Positions 23,198-37,175 of a stretch of DNA of 64,000 nucleotides are shown in pieces (the stretch's first letter is position 1; each line of letters starts with the position of its first letter). The position numbers and the translations under genes are program-made. Below the pieces are notes generated by a model, which was not told the DNA's origin, ran no database searches, and saw nothing but the letters and a program-made list of their open reading frames with translations. Origin of the DNA: Auanema rhodensis (lineage: Eukaryota; Nematoda; Chromadorea; Rhabditida; Rhabditidae); contig OZ059898.1 of the NCBI GenBank assembly GCA_964057225.1, positions 4,216,001 to 4,280,000 on the forward strand, written 5' to 3'.

Positions 23198-26100
23198 TTG
23201 GCAGTGACTTTTCAAATTTCAGGAAAAAAGGTTTATATAGACCCCATCCACAAGATTTGTTCACAAAAAAGTTTAGGCTGTAGGCACGTTGTGTCCGGTG
23301 ATTGTTCGATTTTGTCAAAGATTATTAACTATAATCAAAAAAAAATACTCTGAGGTTGGGTATTCAGATGTGTAGATTCTGAATTTCTTGGTGAGATTTG
23401 GCAGTGACTTTTCAAATTTCAGGAAAAAAGGTTTATATAGACCCCATCCACAAGATTTGTTCACAAAAAAGTTTAGGCTTTAGGCACGTTGTGTCCGGTG
23501 ATTGTTCGATTTTGCCAAAGATTATTAACTATAATCAAATAAAAATATTCTGAGGTTGAGCATTCAGATGTGTAGATTCTGAATTTCTTGGTGAGATTTG
23601 GCAGTGACTTTTCAAATTTCAGGAAAAAAGGTTTATATAGACCCCATCCACAAGATTTGTTCACAAAAAAGTTCAGGCTTTAGGCACGTTGTGTCCGGTG
23701 ATTGTTCGATTTTGTCAAAGATTATTAACTATAATCAAATAAAAATATTCTGAGGTTGGGTATTCAGATGTGTAGATTCTGAATTTCTTGGTGAGATTTG
23801 GCAGTGACTTTTCAAATTTCAGGAAAAAAGGTTTATATAGACCCCATCCACAAGATTTGTTCACAAAAAAGTTTAGGCTGTAGGCACGTTGTGTCCGGTG
23901 ATTGTTCGATTTTGTCAAAGATTATTAACTATAATCAAAAAAAAATACTCTGAGGTTGGGTATTCAGATGTGTAGATTCTGAATTTCTTGGTGAGATTTG
24001 GCAGTGACTTTTCAAATTTCAGGAAAAAAGGTTTATATAGACCCCATCCACAAGATTTGTTCACAAAAAAGTTTAGGCTTTAGGCACGTTGTGTCCGGTG
24101 ATTGTTCGATTTTGCCAAAGATTATTAACTATAATCAAATAAAAATATTCTGAGGTTGGGCATTCAGATGTGTAGATTCTGAATTTCTTGGTGAGATTTG
24201 GCAGTGACTTTTCAAATTTCCGGAAAAAAGGTTTATATAGACCCTATCCACAAGATTTGTTCACAAAAAAGTTCAGGCTTTAGGCACGTTGTGTCCGGTG
24301 ATTGTTCGATTTTGCCAAAGATTATTAACTATAATCAAATAAAAATGTTCACAAATTGGGTATTCAGATGTGTAGATTCTGAATTTCTTGGTGAGATTTG
24401 ACTGTGACTTTTCAAATATCAGGAAAAAAGGTTTATATAGACCCTATCCACAAGATTTGTTCACAAAAAAGTTCAGGCTGTAGGCACGTTGTGTCCGGTG
24501 ATTGTTCGATTTTGTCAGAGATTATTAACTATAATCAAATAAAAATGTTCACAAATTGGGTATTCAGATGTGTAGATTCTGAATTTCTTGGTGAGATTTG
24601 ACTGTGACTTTTCAAATATCAGGAAAAAAGGTTTATATAGACCCTATCCACAAGATTTGTTCACAAAAAAGTTCAGGCTGTAGGCACGTTGTGTCCGGTG
24701 ATTGTTCGATTTTGTCAAAGATTATTAACTATAATCAAATAAAAATGTTCACAAGTTGGGTATTCAGATGTGTAGATTCTGAATTTCTTGGTGAGATTTG
24801 GCAGTGACTTTTCAAATTTCAGGAAAAAAGGTTTATATAGACCCCATCCACAAGATTTGTTCACAAAAAAGTTCAGGCTGTAGGCACGTTGTGTCCGGTG
24901 ATTGTTCGATTTTGTCAAAGATTATCAACTATAATCATATAAAAATATTCTGAGGTTGGGTATCCAGATGTGTAGATTCTGAATTTCTTGGTGAGATTTG
25001 GCTGTGACTTTTCAAATTTCCGGAAAAAAGGTTTATATAGACCCTATCCACAAGATTTGTTCACAAAAAAGTTTAGGCTTTAGGCACGTTGTGTCCGGTG
25101 ATTGTTCGATTTTGTCAAAGATTATTAACTATAATCAAATAAAAATGTTCACAAGTGGGGTATTCAGATGTGTAGATTCTGAATTTCTTGGTGAGATTTG
25201 GCTGTGACTTTTCAAATTTCCGGAAAAAAGGTTTATATAGACCCCATCCACAAGATTTGTTCACAAAAAAGTTCAGGCTGTAGGCACGTTGTGTCCGGTG
25301 ATTGTTCGATTTTGTCAAAGATTATTAACTATAATCAAATAAAAATATTCTGAGGTTGGGTATCCAGATGTGTAGATTCTGAATTTCTTGGTGAGATTTG
25401 GCTGTGACTTTTCAAATTTCCGGAAAAAAGGTTTATATAGACCCCATCCACAAGATTTGTTCACAAAAAAGTTCAGGCTGTAGGCACGTTGTGTCCGGTG
25501 ATTGTTCGATTTTGTCAAAGATTATTAACTATAATCAAATAAAAATATTCTGAGGTTGGGTATCCAGATGTGTAGATTCTGAAATTCTTGGTGAGATTTG
25601 GCAGTGACTTTTCAAATTTCAGGAAAAAAGGTTTATATAGACCCCATCTACAAGATTTGTTCACAAAAAAGTTCAGGCTGTAGGCACGTTGTGTCCGGTG
25701 ATTGTTCGATTTTGTCAAAGATTATTAACTATAATCAAATAAAAATGTTCACAAGTTGGGTATTCAGATGTGTAGATTCTGAAATTCTTGGTGAGATTTG
25801 GCTGTGACTTTTCAAATTTCAGGAAAAAAGGTTTATATAGACCCCATCCACAAGATTTGTTCACAAAAAAGTTCAGGTTGTAGGCACGTTGTGTCCGGTG
25901 ATTGTTCGATTTTGTCAAAGATTATTAACTATAATCAAATAAAAATATTCTGAGGTTGGGTATCCAGATGTGTAGATTCTGAAATTCTTGGTGAGATTTG
26001 GCAGTGACTTTTCAAATTTCAGGAAAAAAGGTTTATATAGACCCCATCCACAAGATTTGTTCACAAAAAAGTTCAGGCTGTAGGCACGTTGTGTCCGGTG

Positions 26101-29100
26101 ATTGTTCGATTTTGTCAAAGATTATTAACTATAATCAAATAAAAATATTCTGAGGTTGGGTATCCAGATGTGTAGATTCTGAAATTCTTGGTGAGATTTG
26201 GCAGTGACTTTTCAAATTTCAGGAAAAAAGGTTTATATAGACCCTATCCACAAGATTTGTTCACAAAAAAGTTCAGGCTGTAGGCACGTTGTGTCCGGTG
26301 ATTGTTCGATTTTGTCAAAGATTATCAACTATAATCAAATAAAAATGTTCACAAGTTGGGTATTCAGATGTGTAGATTCTGAATTTCTTGGTGAGATTTG
26401 GCTGTGACTTTTCAAATTTCAGGAAAAAAGGTTTATATAGACCCCATCCACAAGATTTGTTCACAAAAAAGTTCAGGCTGTAGGCACGTTGTGTCCGGTG
26501 ATTGTTCGATTTTGTCAAAGATTATTAACTATAATCAAATAAAAATATTCTGAGGTTGGGTATCCAGATGTGTAGATTCTGAAATTCTTGGTGAGATTTG
26601 GCAGTGACTTTTCAAATTTCAGGAAAAAAGGTTTATATAGACCCTATCCACAAGATTTGTTCACAAAAAAGTTCAGGCTGTAGGCACGTTGTGTCCGGTG
26701 ATTGTTCGATTTTGTCAAAGATTATTAACTATAATCAAATAAAAATATTCTGAGGTTGGGTATCCAGATGTGTAGATTCTGAATTTCTTGGTGAGATTTG
26801 GCAGTGACTTTTCAAATTTCAGGAAAAAAGGTTTATATAGACCCTATCCAAAAGATTTGTTCACAAAAAAGTTCAGGCTGTAGGCACGTTGTGTCCGGTG
26901 ATTGTTCGATTTTGTCAAAGATTATCAACTATAATCAAATAAAAATATTCTGAGGTTGGGTATCCAGATGTGTAGATTCTGAAATTCTTGGTGAGATTTG
27001 GCAGTGACTTTTCAAATTTCAGGAAAAAAGGTTTATATAGACCCCATCCACAAGATTTGTTCACAAAAAAGTTCAGGCTGTAGGCACGTTGTGTCCGGTG
27101 ATTGTTCGATTTTGTCAAAGATTATTAACTATAATCAAATAAAAATATTCTGAGGTTGGGTATCCAGATGTGTAGATTCTGAAATTCTTGGTGAGATTTG
27201 GCAGTGACTTTTCAAATTTCAGGAAAAAAGGTTTATATAGACCCTATCCACAAGATTTGTTCACAAAAAAGTTCAGGCTGTAGGCACGTTGTGTCCGGTG
27301 ATTGTTCGATTTTGTCAAAGATTATCAACTATAATCAAATAAAAATGTTCACAAGTTGGGTATTCAGATGTGTAGATTCTGAATTTCTTGGTGAGATTTG
27401 GCAGTGACTTTTCAAATTTCAGGAAAAAAGGTTTATATAGACCCCATCCACAAGATTTGTTCACAAAAAAGTTCAGGCTGTAGGCACGTTGTGTCCGGTG
27501 ATTGTTCGATTTTGTCAAAGATTATTAACTATAATCAAATAAAAATATTCTGAGGTTGGGTATCCAGATGTGTAGATTCTGAAATTCTTGGTGAGATTTG
27601 GCAGTGACTTTTCAAATTTCAGGAAAAAAGGTTTATATAGACCCCATCCACAAGATTTGTTCACAAAAAAGTTCAGGCTGTAGGCACGTTGTGTCCGGTG
27701 ATTGTTCGATTTTGTCAAAGATTATTAACTATAATCAAATAAAAATATTCTGAGGTTGGGTATCCAGATGTGTAGATTCTGAAATTCTTGGTGAGATTTG
27801 GCAGTGACTTTTCAAATTTCAGGAAAAAAGGTTTATATAGACCCTATCCACAAGATTTGTTCACAAAAAAGTTCAGGCTGTAGGCACGTTGTGTCCGGTG
27901 ATTGTTCGATTTTGTCAAAGATTATTAACTATAATCAAATAAAAATATTCTGAGGTTGGGTATCCAGATGTGTAGATTCTGAATTTCTTGGTGAGATTTG
28001 GCTGTGACTTTTCAAATTTCAGGAAAAAAGGTTTATATAGACCCTATCCACAAGATTTGTTCACAAAAAAGTTCAGGCTGTAGGCACGTTGTGTCCGGTG
28101 ATTGTTCGATTTTGTCAAAGATTATTAACTATAATCAAATAAAAATATTCTGAGGTTGGGTATCCAGATGTGTAGATTCTGAAATTCTTGGTGAGATTTG
28201 GCAGTGACTTTTCAAATTTCAGGAAAAAAGGTTTATATAGACCCTATCCACAAGATTTGTTCACAAAAAAGTTCAGGCTGTAGGCACGTTGTGTCCGGTG
28301 ATTGTTCGATTTTGTCAAAGATTATCAACTATAATCAAATAAAAATGTTCACAAGTTGGGTATTCAGATGTGTAGATTCTGAATTTCTTGGTGAGATTTG
28401 GATGTGACTTTTCAAATTTCAGGAAAAAAGGTTTATATAGACCCCATCCACAAGATTTGTTCACAAAAAAGTTCAGGCTGTAGGCACGTTGTGTCCGGTG
28501 ATTGTTCGATTTTGTCAAAGATTATCAACTATAATCAAATAAAAATATTCTGAGGTTGGGTATTCAGATGTGTAGATTCTGAAATTCATGGTGAGATTTG
28601 GCTGTGACTTTTCAAATTTCAGGAAAAAAGGTTTATATAGACCCTATCCACAAGATTTGTTCACAAAAAAGTTCAGGCTGTAGGCACGTTGTGTCCGGTG
28701 ATTGTTCGATTTTGTCAAAGATTATTAACTTCAATCAAATAAAAATATTCTGAGGTTGGGTATTCAGATGTGTAGATTCTGAAATTCTTGGTGAGATTTG
28801 GCAGTGACTTTTCAAATTTCAGGAAAAAAGGTTTATATAGACCCTATCCACAAGATTTGTTCACAAAAAAGTTCAGGCTGTAGGCACGTTGTGTCCGGTG
28901 ATTGTTCGATTTTGTCAAAGATTATCAACTATAATCAAATAAAAATATTCTGAGGTTGGGTATCCAGATGTGTAGATTCTGAATTTCTTGGTGAGATTTG
29001 GCTGTGACTTTTCAAATTTCAGGAAAAAAGGTTTATATAGACCCCATCCACAAGATTTGTTCACAAAAAAGTTCAGGTTGTAGGCACGTTGTGTCCGGTG

Positions 29101-32100
29101 ATTGTTCGATTTTGTCAAAGATTATCAACTATAATCAAATAAAAATATTCTGAGGTTGGGTATCCAGATGTGTAGATTCTGAATTTCTTGGTGAGATTTG
29201 GCAGTGACTTTTCAAATTTCAGGAAAAAAGGTTTATATAGACCCCATCCACAAGATTTGTTCACAAAAAAGTTCAGGTTGTAGGCACGTTGTGTCCGGTG
29301 ATTGTTCGATTTTGTCAAAGATTATCAACTATAATCAAATAAAAATATTCTGAGGTTGGGTATCCAGATGTGTAGATTCTGAATTTCTTGGTGAGATTTG
29401 GCAGTGACTTTTCAAATTTCAGGAAAAAAGGTTTATATAGACCCCATCCACAAGATTTGTTCACAAAAAAGTTCAGGTTGTAGGCACGTTGTGTCCGGTG
29501 ATTGTTCGATTTTGTCAAAGATTATCAACTATAATCAAATAAAAATATTCTGAGGTTGGGTATCCAGATGTGTAGATTCTGAATTTCTTGGTGAGATTTG
29601 GCTGTGACTTTTCAAATTTCAGGAAAAAAGGTTTATATAGACCCTATCCACAAGATTTGTTCACAAAAAAGTTCAGGCTGTAGGCACGTTGTGTCCGGTG
29701 ATTGTTCGATTTTGTCAAAGATTATTAACTTCAATCAAATAAAAATATTCTGAGGTTGGGTATCCAGATGTGTAGATTCTGAAATTCTTGGTGAGATTTG
29801 GCTGTGACTTTTCAAATTTCAGGAAAAAAGGTTTATATAGACCCCATCCACAAGATTTGTTCACAAAAAAGTTCAGGTTGTAGGCACGTTGTGTCCGGTG
29901 ATTGTTCGATTTTGTCAAAGATTATCAACTATAATCAAATAAAAATATTCTGAGGTTGGGTATCCAGATGTGTAGATTCTGAAATTCTTGGTGAGATTTG
30001 GCTGTGACTTTTCAAATTTCAGGAAAAAAGGTTTATATAGACCCCATCCACAAGATTTGTTCACAAAAAAGTTTAGGCTTTAGGCACGTTGTGTCCGGTG
30101 ATTGTTCGATTTTGTCAAAGATTATTAACTATAATCAAAAAAAAACATTCTGAGGTTGGGTATTCAGATGTGTAGATTCTGAATTTCTTGGTGAGATTTT
30201 GGCAGTGACTTTTCGAATTTCAGGAAAAAAGGTTTATATAGACCCCATCCACAAGATTTGTTCACAAAAAAGTTCAGGCTGTAGGCACGTTGTGTCCGGT
30301 GATTGTTCGATTTTGTCAAAGATTATTAACTATAATCAAATAAAAATATTCTGAGGTTGGGTATCCAGATGTGTAGATTCTGAATTTCTTGGTGAGATTT
30401 GGCTGTGACTTTTCAAATTTCAGGAAAAAAGGTTTATATAGACCCCATCCACAAGATTTGTTCACAAAAAAGTTCAGGTTGTAGGCACGTTGTGTCCGGT
30501 GATTGTTCGATTTTGTCAAAGATTATCAACTATAATCAAATAAAAATATTCTGAGGTTGGGTATCCAGATGTGTAGATTCTGAATTTCTTGGTGAGATTT
30601 GGCTGTGACTTTTCAAATTTCAGGAAAAAAGGTTTATATAGACCCTATCCACAAGATTTGTTCACAAAAAAGTTCAGGCTGTAGGCACGTTGTGTCCGGT
30701 GATTGTTCGATTTTGTCAAAGATTATCAACTATAATCAAATAAAAATATTCTGAGGTTGGGTATCCAGATGTGTAGATTCTGAATTTCTTGGTGAGATTT
30801 GGCTGTGACTTTTCAAATTTCAGGAAAAAAGGTTTATATAGACCCCATCCACAAGATTTGTTCACAAAAAAGTTCAGGTTGTAGGCACGTTGTGTCCGGT
30901 GATTGTTCGATTTTGTCAAAGATTATCAACTATAATCAAATAAAAATATTCTGAGGTTGGGTATCCAGATGTGTAGATTCTGAATTTCTTGGTGAGATTT
31001 GGCAGTGACTTTTCAAATTTCAGGAAAAAAGGTTTATATAGACCCTATCCACAAGATTTGTTCACAAAAAAGTTCAGGCTGTAGGCACGTTGTGTCCGGT
31101 GATTGTTCGATTTTGTCAAAGATTATTAACTTCAATCAAATAAAAATATTCTGAGGTTGGGTATCCAGATGTGTAGATTCTGAATTTCTTGGTGAGATTT
31201 GGCAGTGACTTTTCAAATTTCAGGAAAAAAGGTTTATATAGACCCTATCCACAAGATTTGTTCACAAAAAAGTTCAGGTTGTAGGCACGTTGTGTCCGGT
31301 GATTGTTCGATTTTGTCAAAGATTATCAACTATAATCAAATAAAATTATTCTGAGGTTGGGTATCCAGATGTGTAGATTCTGAATTTCTTGGTGAGATTT
31401 GGCTGTGACTTTTCAAATTTCAGGAAAAAAGGTTTATATAGACCCTATCCACAAGATTTGTTCACAAAAAAGTTCAGGTTGTAGGCACGTTGTGTCCGGT
31501 GATTGTTCGATTTTGTCAAAGATTATTAACTATAATCAAATAAAAATATTCTGAGGTTGGGTATTCAGATGTGTAGATTCTGAAATTCTTGGTGAGATTT
31601 GGCTGTGACTTTTCAAATTTCAGCAAAAAAGGTTTATATAGACCCTATCCACAAGATTTGTTCACAAAAAAGTTCAGGCTGTAGGCACGTTGTGTCCGGT
31701 GATTGTTCGATTTTGTCAAAGATTATTAACTATAATCAAATAAAAATGTTCACAAGTTGGGTATCCAGATGTGTAGATTCTGAAATTCTTGGTGAGATTT
31801 GGCTGTGACTTTTCAAATTTCAGCAAAAAAGGTTTATATAGACCCCATCCACAAGATTTGTTCACAAAAAAGTTTAGGCTTTAGGCACGTTGTGTCCGGT
31901 GATTGTTCGATTTTGTCAAAGATTATTAACTTCAATCAAATAAAAATATTCTGAGGTTGGGTATTCAGATGTGTAGATTCTGAATTTCTTGGTGAGATTT
32001 GGCAGTGACTTTTCAAATTTCAGGAAAAAAGGTTTATATAGACCCCATCCACAAGATTTGTTCACAAAAAAGTTTAGGCTTTAGGCACGTTGTGTCCGGT

Positions 32101-34784
32101 GATTGTTCGATTTTGTCAAAGATTATCAACTATAATCAAATAAAAACATTCTGAGGTTGGGTATTCAGATGTGTAGATTCTGAATTTCTTGGTGAGATTT
32201 TGGCAGTGACTTTTCGAATTTCAGGAAAAAAGGTTTATATAGACCCCATCCACAAGATTTGTTCACAAAAAAGTTCAGGCTGTAGGCACGTTGTGTCCGG
32301 TCATTGTTCGATTTTGTCAAAGATTATCAACTATAATCAAATAAAAATATTCTGAGGTTGGGTATTCAGATGTGTAGATTCTGAATTTCTTGGTGAGATT
32401 TGGCAGTGACTTTTCAAATTTCAGGAAAAAAGGTTTATATAGACCCCATCCACAAGATTTGTTCACAAAAAAGTTCAGGCTGTAGGCACGTTGTGTCCGG
32501 TCATTGTTCGATTTTGTCAAAGATTATCAACTATAATCAAATAAAAATATTCTGAGGTTGGGTATTCAGATGTGTAGATTCTGAATTTCTTGGTGAGATT
32601 TGGCAGTGACTTTTCAAATTTCAGGAAAAAAGGTTTATATAGACCCCATCCACAAGATTTGTTCACAAAAAAGTTCAGGCTGTAGGCACGTTGTGTCCGG
32701 TCATTGTTCGATTTTGTCAAAGATTATCAACTATAATCAAATAAAAATATTCTGAGGTTGGGTATCCAGATGTGTAGATTCTGAAATTCTTGGTGAGATT
32801 TGGCTGTGACTTTTCAAATTTCAGGAAAAAAGGTTTATATAGACCCTATCCACAAGATTTGTTCACAAAAAAGTTCAGGCTGTAGGCACGTTGTGTCTGG
32901 TGATTGTTCGATTTTGTCAAAGATTATTAACTATAATCAGATAAAAATGTTCACAAGTTGGGTATTCAGATGTGTAGATTCTGAATTTCTTGGTGAGATT
33001 TGGCTGTGACTTTTCAAATTTCAGCAAAAAAGGTTTATATAGACCCTATCCACAAGATTTGTTCACAAAAAAGTTCAGGCTTTAGGCACGTTGTGTCCGG
33101 TGATTGTTCGATTTTGTCAAAGATTATTAACTATAATCAGATAAAAATGTTCACAAGTTGGGTATTCAGATGTGTAGATTCTGAATTTCTTGGTGAGATT
33201 TGGCTGTGACTTTTCAAATTTCAGCAAAAAAGGTTTATATAGACCCTATCCACAAGATTTGTTCACAAAAAAGTTCAGGCTTTAGGCACGTTGTGTCCGG
33301 TGATTGTTCGATTTTGTCAAAGATTATTAACTATAATCAAATAAAAATGTTCACAAGTTAGGTATTCAGATGTGTAGATTCTGAATTTCTTGGTGAGATT
33401 TGGCTGTGACTTTTCAAATTTCAGCAAAAAAGGTTTATATAGACCCTATCCACAAGATTTGTTCACAAAAAAGTTCAGGCTGTAGGCACGTTGTGTCTGG
33501 TGATTGTTCGATTTTGTCAAAGATTATTAACTATAATCAGATAAAAATGTTCACAAGTTGGGTATTCAGATGTGTAGATTCTGAATTTCTTGGTGAGATT
33601 TGGCTGTGACTTTTCAAATTTCAGCAAAAAAGGTTTATATAGACCCTATCCACAAGATTTGTTCACAAAAAAGTTCAGGTTGTAGGCACGTTGTGTCCGG
33701 TGATTGTTCGATTTTGTCAAAGATTATTATTTATAATCAAATAAAAATGTTCACAAGTTAGGTGTTCAGATGTGTAGATTCTGAATTTCTTGGTGAGATT
33801 TGGCTGTGACTTTTCAAATTTCAGCAAAAAAGGTTTATATAGACCCTATCCACAAGATTTGTTCACAAAAAAGTTCAGGTTGTAGGCACGTTGTGTCCGG
33901 TGATTGTTCGATTTTGTCAAAGATTATTATTTATAATCAAATAAAAATGTTCACAAGTTAGGTATTCAGATGTGTAGATTCTGAATTTCTTGGTGAGATT
34001 TGGCTGTGACTTTTCAAATTTCAGCAAAAAAGGTTTATATAGACCCTATCCACAAGATTTGTTCACAAAAAAGTTCAGGCTGTAGGCACGTTGTGTCCGG
34101 TGATTGTTCGATTTTGTCAAAGATTATCAACTATAATCAAATAAAAATGTTCACAAGTTGGGTATTCAGATGTGTAGATTCTGAAATTCTTGGTGAGATT
34201 TGGCTGTGACTTTTCAAATTTCAGGAAAAAAGGTTTATATAGACCCTATCCACAAGATTTGTTCACAAAAAAGTTCAGGTTGTAGGCACGTTGTGTCCGG
34301 TGATTGTTCGATTTTGTCAAAGATTATTATTTATAATCAAATAAAAATGTTCACAAGTTAGGTATTCAGATGTGTAGATTCTGAAATTCTTGGTGAGATT
34401 TGGCTGTGACTTTTCAAATTTCAGCAAAAAAGGTTTATATAGACCCTATCCACAAGATTTGTTCACAAAAAAGTTCAGGCTGTAGGCACGTTGTGTCCGG
34501 TGATTGTTCGATTTTGTCAAAGATTATTAACTATAATCAAATAAAAATATTCTGCGGTTGGGTATCCAGATGTGTAGATTCTGAAATTCTTGGTGAGATT
34601 TGGCTGTGACTTTTCAAATTTCAGGAAAAAAGGTTTATATAGACCCCATCCACAAGATTTGTTCACAAAAAAGTTCAGGTTGTAGGCACGTTGTGTCCGG
34701 TGATTGTTCGATTTTGTCAAAGATTATCAACTATAATCAAATAAAAATATTCTGAGGTTGGGTATCCAGATGTGTAGATTCTGA

Positions 34785-34959
34785 TTATATCCCATGTCTT
34801 AAGCTATTTATTTTCCAAATAACATATCTTCTCGGTAATCAATAAAACAAAAATTAACAGAAATCAACAGTATTTCGTAACACATTGTAAAATGAGCGTA
34901 TCATTACCCGTGGTGCTAACCAGTAATGACACGCCCCCTAACTAACACATAAACATCAG
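34785..34959 (+). repeat. left inverted terminal repeat of the DIRS element
   Basis: 175 bp running from TTATATCCCATGTCTTAAGC to CACATAAACATCAG. Reads as the exact reverse complement of 39020-39194. Confidence 0.95.
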
Positions 34960-34991
34960 TTTTATTTTCCGACATACGCTGATCGGTCGCT

Positions 34992-37173
34992 ATGCCGTCT
35001 TCACGGGAACCTTCAACTCCCCGTGATTTGGATTCTTCGTCTCATTATTCGCGTTCGCCTTCGCGAGAGCAAGATATTCGACGTTCACGTTCTAGATCCG
35101 TTTCGTCATCTAGATCCTGTTCACTATCTCTCAGGCCTTTCAAGCGCCAGAGGCCTTGTCCTCAACCTAGCTCTGTTCCTCTACCTCCTTCAACTCCAGC
35201 CTCCAAGGAACGACCGGTTATCTCGCTTGCGGAAGATCTTCTTACTAACTTTGAACATCTCGCAGCTGGTATTACTCTCCTTCCTTCGGACCGCTCATCA
35301 CTAATTCAAGAACTCCCTCGCCCGGAATCCATCTTAGCAGATCTCCCGGTGTTGGACTCTAAACTTCAAAATCTTTTGGATGGCTCAACGAGATCATTTC
35401 ATAAAGTATCAGAACAGGAGTTACGAGGACTTTACGAAAACGAGTTACAAGTTCTGAATATCGTTACTATTATCCGTTTTCTCGGATCCAATGATGAAGG
35501 TGGCCCACTTTCTCCGAAAGTTGCTGGTTATCTCTCAATTCTGGAACGCTTTGTCAGTGCAAATCTGCGCACTTTCTTAGGAGCAACTCGAGAGCTTGCC
35601 CTTCTCAGAATGGGATTCTCTCGCCCTTCACAGAGCATGCCGAACTATCGTAAAGTTGGCCTTAGTTCGTCTTCCTCCTTTGATACGGTACTAGGAGTAA
35701 GTCACTCCGCCTTTTAACCTTATATTATTTGTTTTACAGGCTCAGGCCGTGGAACTGTTTGGGCGAGCACTGCGAGCCGAACTGAGAAAACCTAACGAGG
35801 TTATGAAACACCGCTCGGAGCAATCTCAACGTCGTGTGGTACCATCGGACCGTAGACACACTGTTAATAGGAAAACTACTTCCCGCTCTGTTGCTCAACG
35901 TACGAAGTTAGTTCCCTCCTTTTCTGCACGTTCATTAGCCAATCATTGTTCATTTTGGTTTTCTATTTCGTCTGATTTGTTCATTTTGCAATCAGTTATT
36001 AATTATCGTTTACCATTTAACGGTTATCTACCTCCTTTGAGTAATTTTGATTCCTCGCTTAATAACTCGGTCTCTTCAAGAAACCTTGACTTATTGATAG
36101 TGGATATGCTGTCAGAAGGCACCATTAGACCTATTCAAAAAAATGAAAAGGTATTCTTATCCCCTGCTTTTGTTGTGCCCAAGAAAGATGGAGAGTTTCG
36201 CTTTATTTTGAATCTGAGACGACTCAATTCATATCTGCAGGACCTTCCCTTCAAGCTAGAATCAATTAAAGATGTATCACTATTGATACAACCATCGGAT
36301 TGGTTAGCTAAAATAGATTTTTCGTCTGCATATCATGCTGTTCCTATTGATCCAGAACATCAACCTTTCCTAGCTTTTCGAGCTGGAGGTTCTGGTTATG
36401 TTTTTCAAGCCATGCCATTTGGCCTTAGTTCAGCTCCATTCACCTTTCATAAGATCGTTAGAGTCCTTGCTTCGTATTTACGAAGTAAAGGAGTTCGCAT
36501 TATTAACTATCTAGACGATTGGCTGTTTATTGGGTCATCTGTCACTCAAGTACAAGAGCATATTCAGTTAGCCTTGTGTTTATTCAAGCAATCTGGTTTC
36601 TCAGTTAACCACACTAAATCCATTTTAATCCCTACTCAAAGAATAGAATTTCTGGGAATCAATCTAAATGCCCAGGAAGGTACATGGTCAATACCAGTAT
36701 CAAAGTTAGATCGCATTCAAAATGCATTAGATCGGGTAAATAAACCAGACGCCACATTAAGATGTTTTGCATCCCTGTTGGGCTTATTGAACTTTACTGC
36801 TATTGTTCATCCCGAAATCAGTTTTTTTGTTCACTCTCTCCAACGTGCGCTAGGTGTGGTATCCTTGAAAGCTCTCTCTTCTTCCTTACACATTAACGAA
36901 AAGTTAAATAGATCGCGAGATTTGGACATAATATTTCCTCAAGTTAAATTTATCTTGGAAACTGTAATGCATCTGCCTGTTTCGTTTGGTCCGTTTTCAC
37001 CTTCGATAACTATAACATCCGACGCTTCCTTGCGAGGATATGGAGGTTGTATGGACGGTCAACAAATTTCCGGAATCTGGTCTATTGAAGAAAAGAAACT
37101 TCATATTAACTGGAGAGAACTGAGCGCTGCTTATAAAGCGGTTTCATCTTCCTCAAATCTAAAAGTTACGTAG
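34992..37173 (+). CDS. DIRS gag-like region spliced to reverse transcriptase and start of RNase H
   Basis: The first part (34992-35696, ATG at 34992, 235 codons) is a gag-like protein with an Arg/Ser-rich N-terminus (SRSRSVSSSRSCS near residues 30-45) and a Pro-rich stretch. A 43-nt GTAAGT..TTTTACAG intron (35697-35739) joins it in phase 0 to the second part (35740-37173), which has no ATG start of its own. The second part holds the reverse transcriptase: motif A KIDFSSAYHAV with Asp at 36316-36318, MPFGLSSAPFTF, and the catalytic YLDD at 36508-36519, then the first part of RNase H (TSDASLRGYGG and NWRELSA). The frame stops at TAG 37171-37173 in the middle of RNase H, whose remainder continues in the next frame. 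The product would copy the element RNA into DNA. Confidence 0.85.
35697..35739 (+). other. probable spliceosomal intron inside the DIRS coding region
   Basis: 43 nt beginning GTAAGT and ending TTTTACAG, lying between two frames that are out of register by one base. Removal joins codon 235 of the gag-like region directly to GCTCAGGCC in the RT frame. Length and borders match host introns in this window (40-55 nt). Confidence 0.7.
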
Positions 37174-37175
37174 AC

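Larger units (their letters stand above)
11780..34784 (+). repeat. 200-bp satellite array, left segment (about 115 monomers)
   Basis: A 200-bp unit repeats head to tail without orientation change. Landmarks in each unit, in order, are GTGACTTTTCAAATTTCAGG, GGTTTATATAGACCC, CACAAGATTTGTTCAC, GGCACGTTGTGTCCGGTGAT, TTTTGTCAAAGATTAT, the dyad GATTAT-N5-ATAATC, CAGATGTGTAGATTCTGA and TTCTTGGTGAGATTTGG. Units differ at a limited set of positions (for example TTTCAGG/TTTCCGG/TATCAGG, GGCAGTG/GGCTGTG/GGCTGAG, ATTCTGAGG/GTTCACAAG, CCCCATCC/CCCTATCC, GGCTG/GGCTT/GGTTG), so unit types can be followed along the array. The open frames of 67-69 codons that recur every 200 bp on both strands start at TTG, not ATG, and shift frame at each unit because 200 is not a multiple of three, so I do not call them genes. 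Confidence 0.98.

Noticed and set aside
11780-34784. Dozens of 67-69 codon open frames on both strands, one per 200 bp
   Set aside because: They are the same frame read in every satellite unit, begin at TTG and not ATG, end within or just after each unit because 200 is not divisible by 3, and many units break the + strand frame with TGA. No sign of selection for a protein.
35749-37173. Independent RT gene starting at GTG 35749
   Set aside because: GTG is not a usual start in animals; the frame is open upstream to a splice acceptor at 35739 that links it to the gag-like exon.
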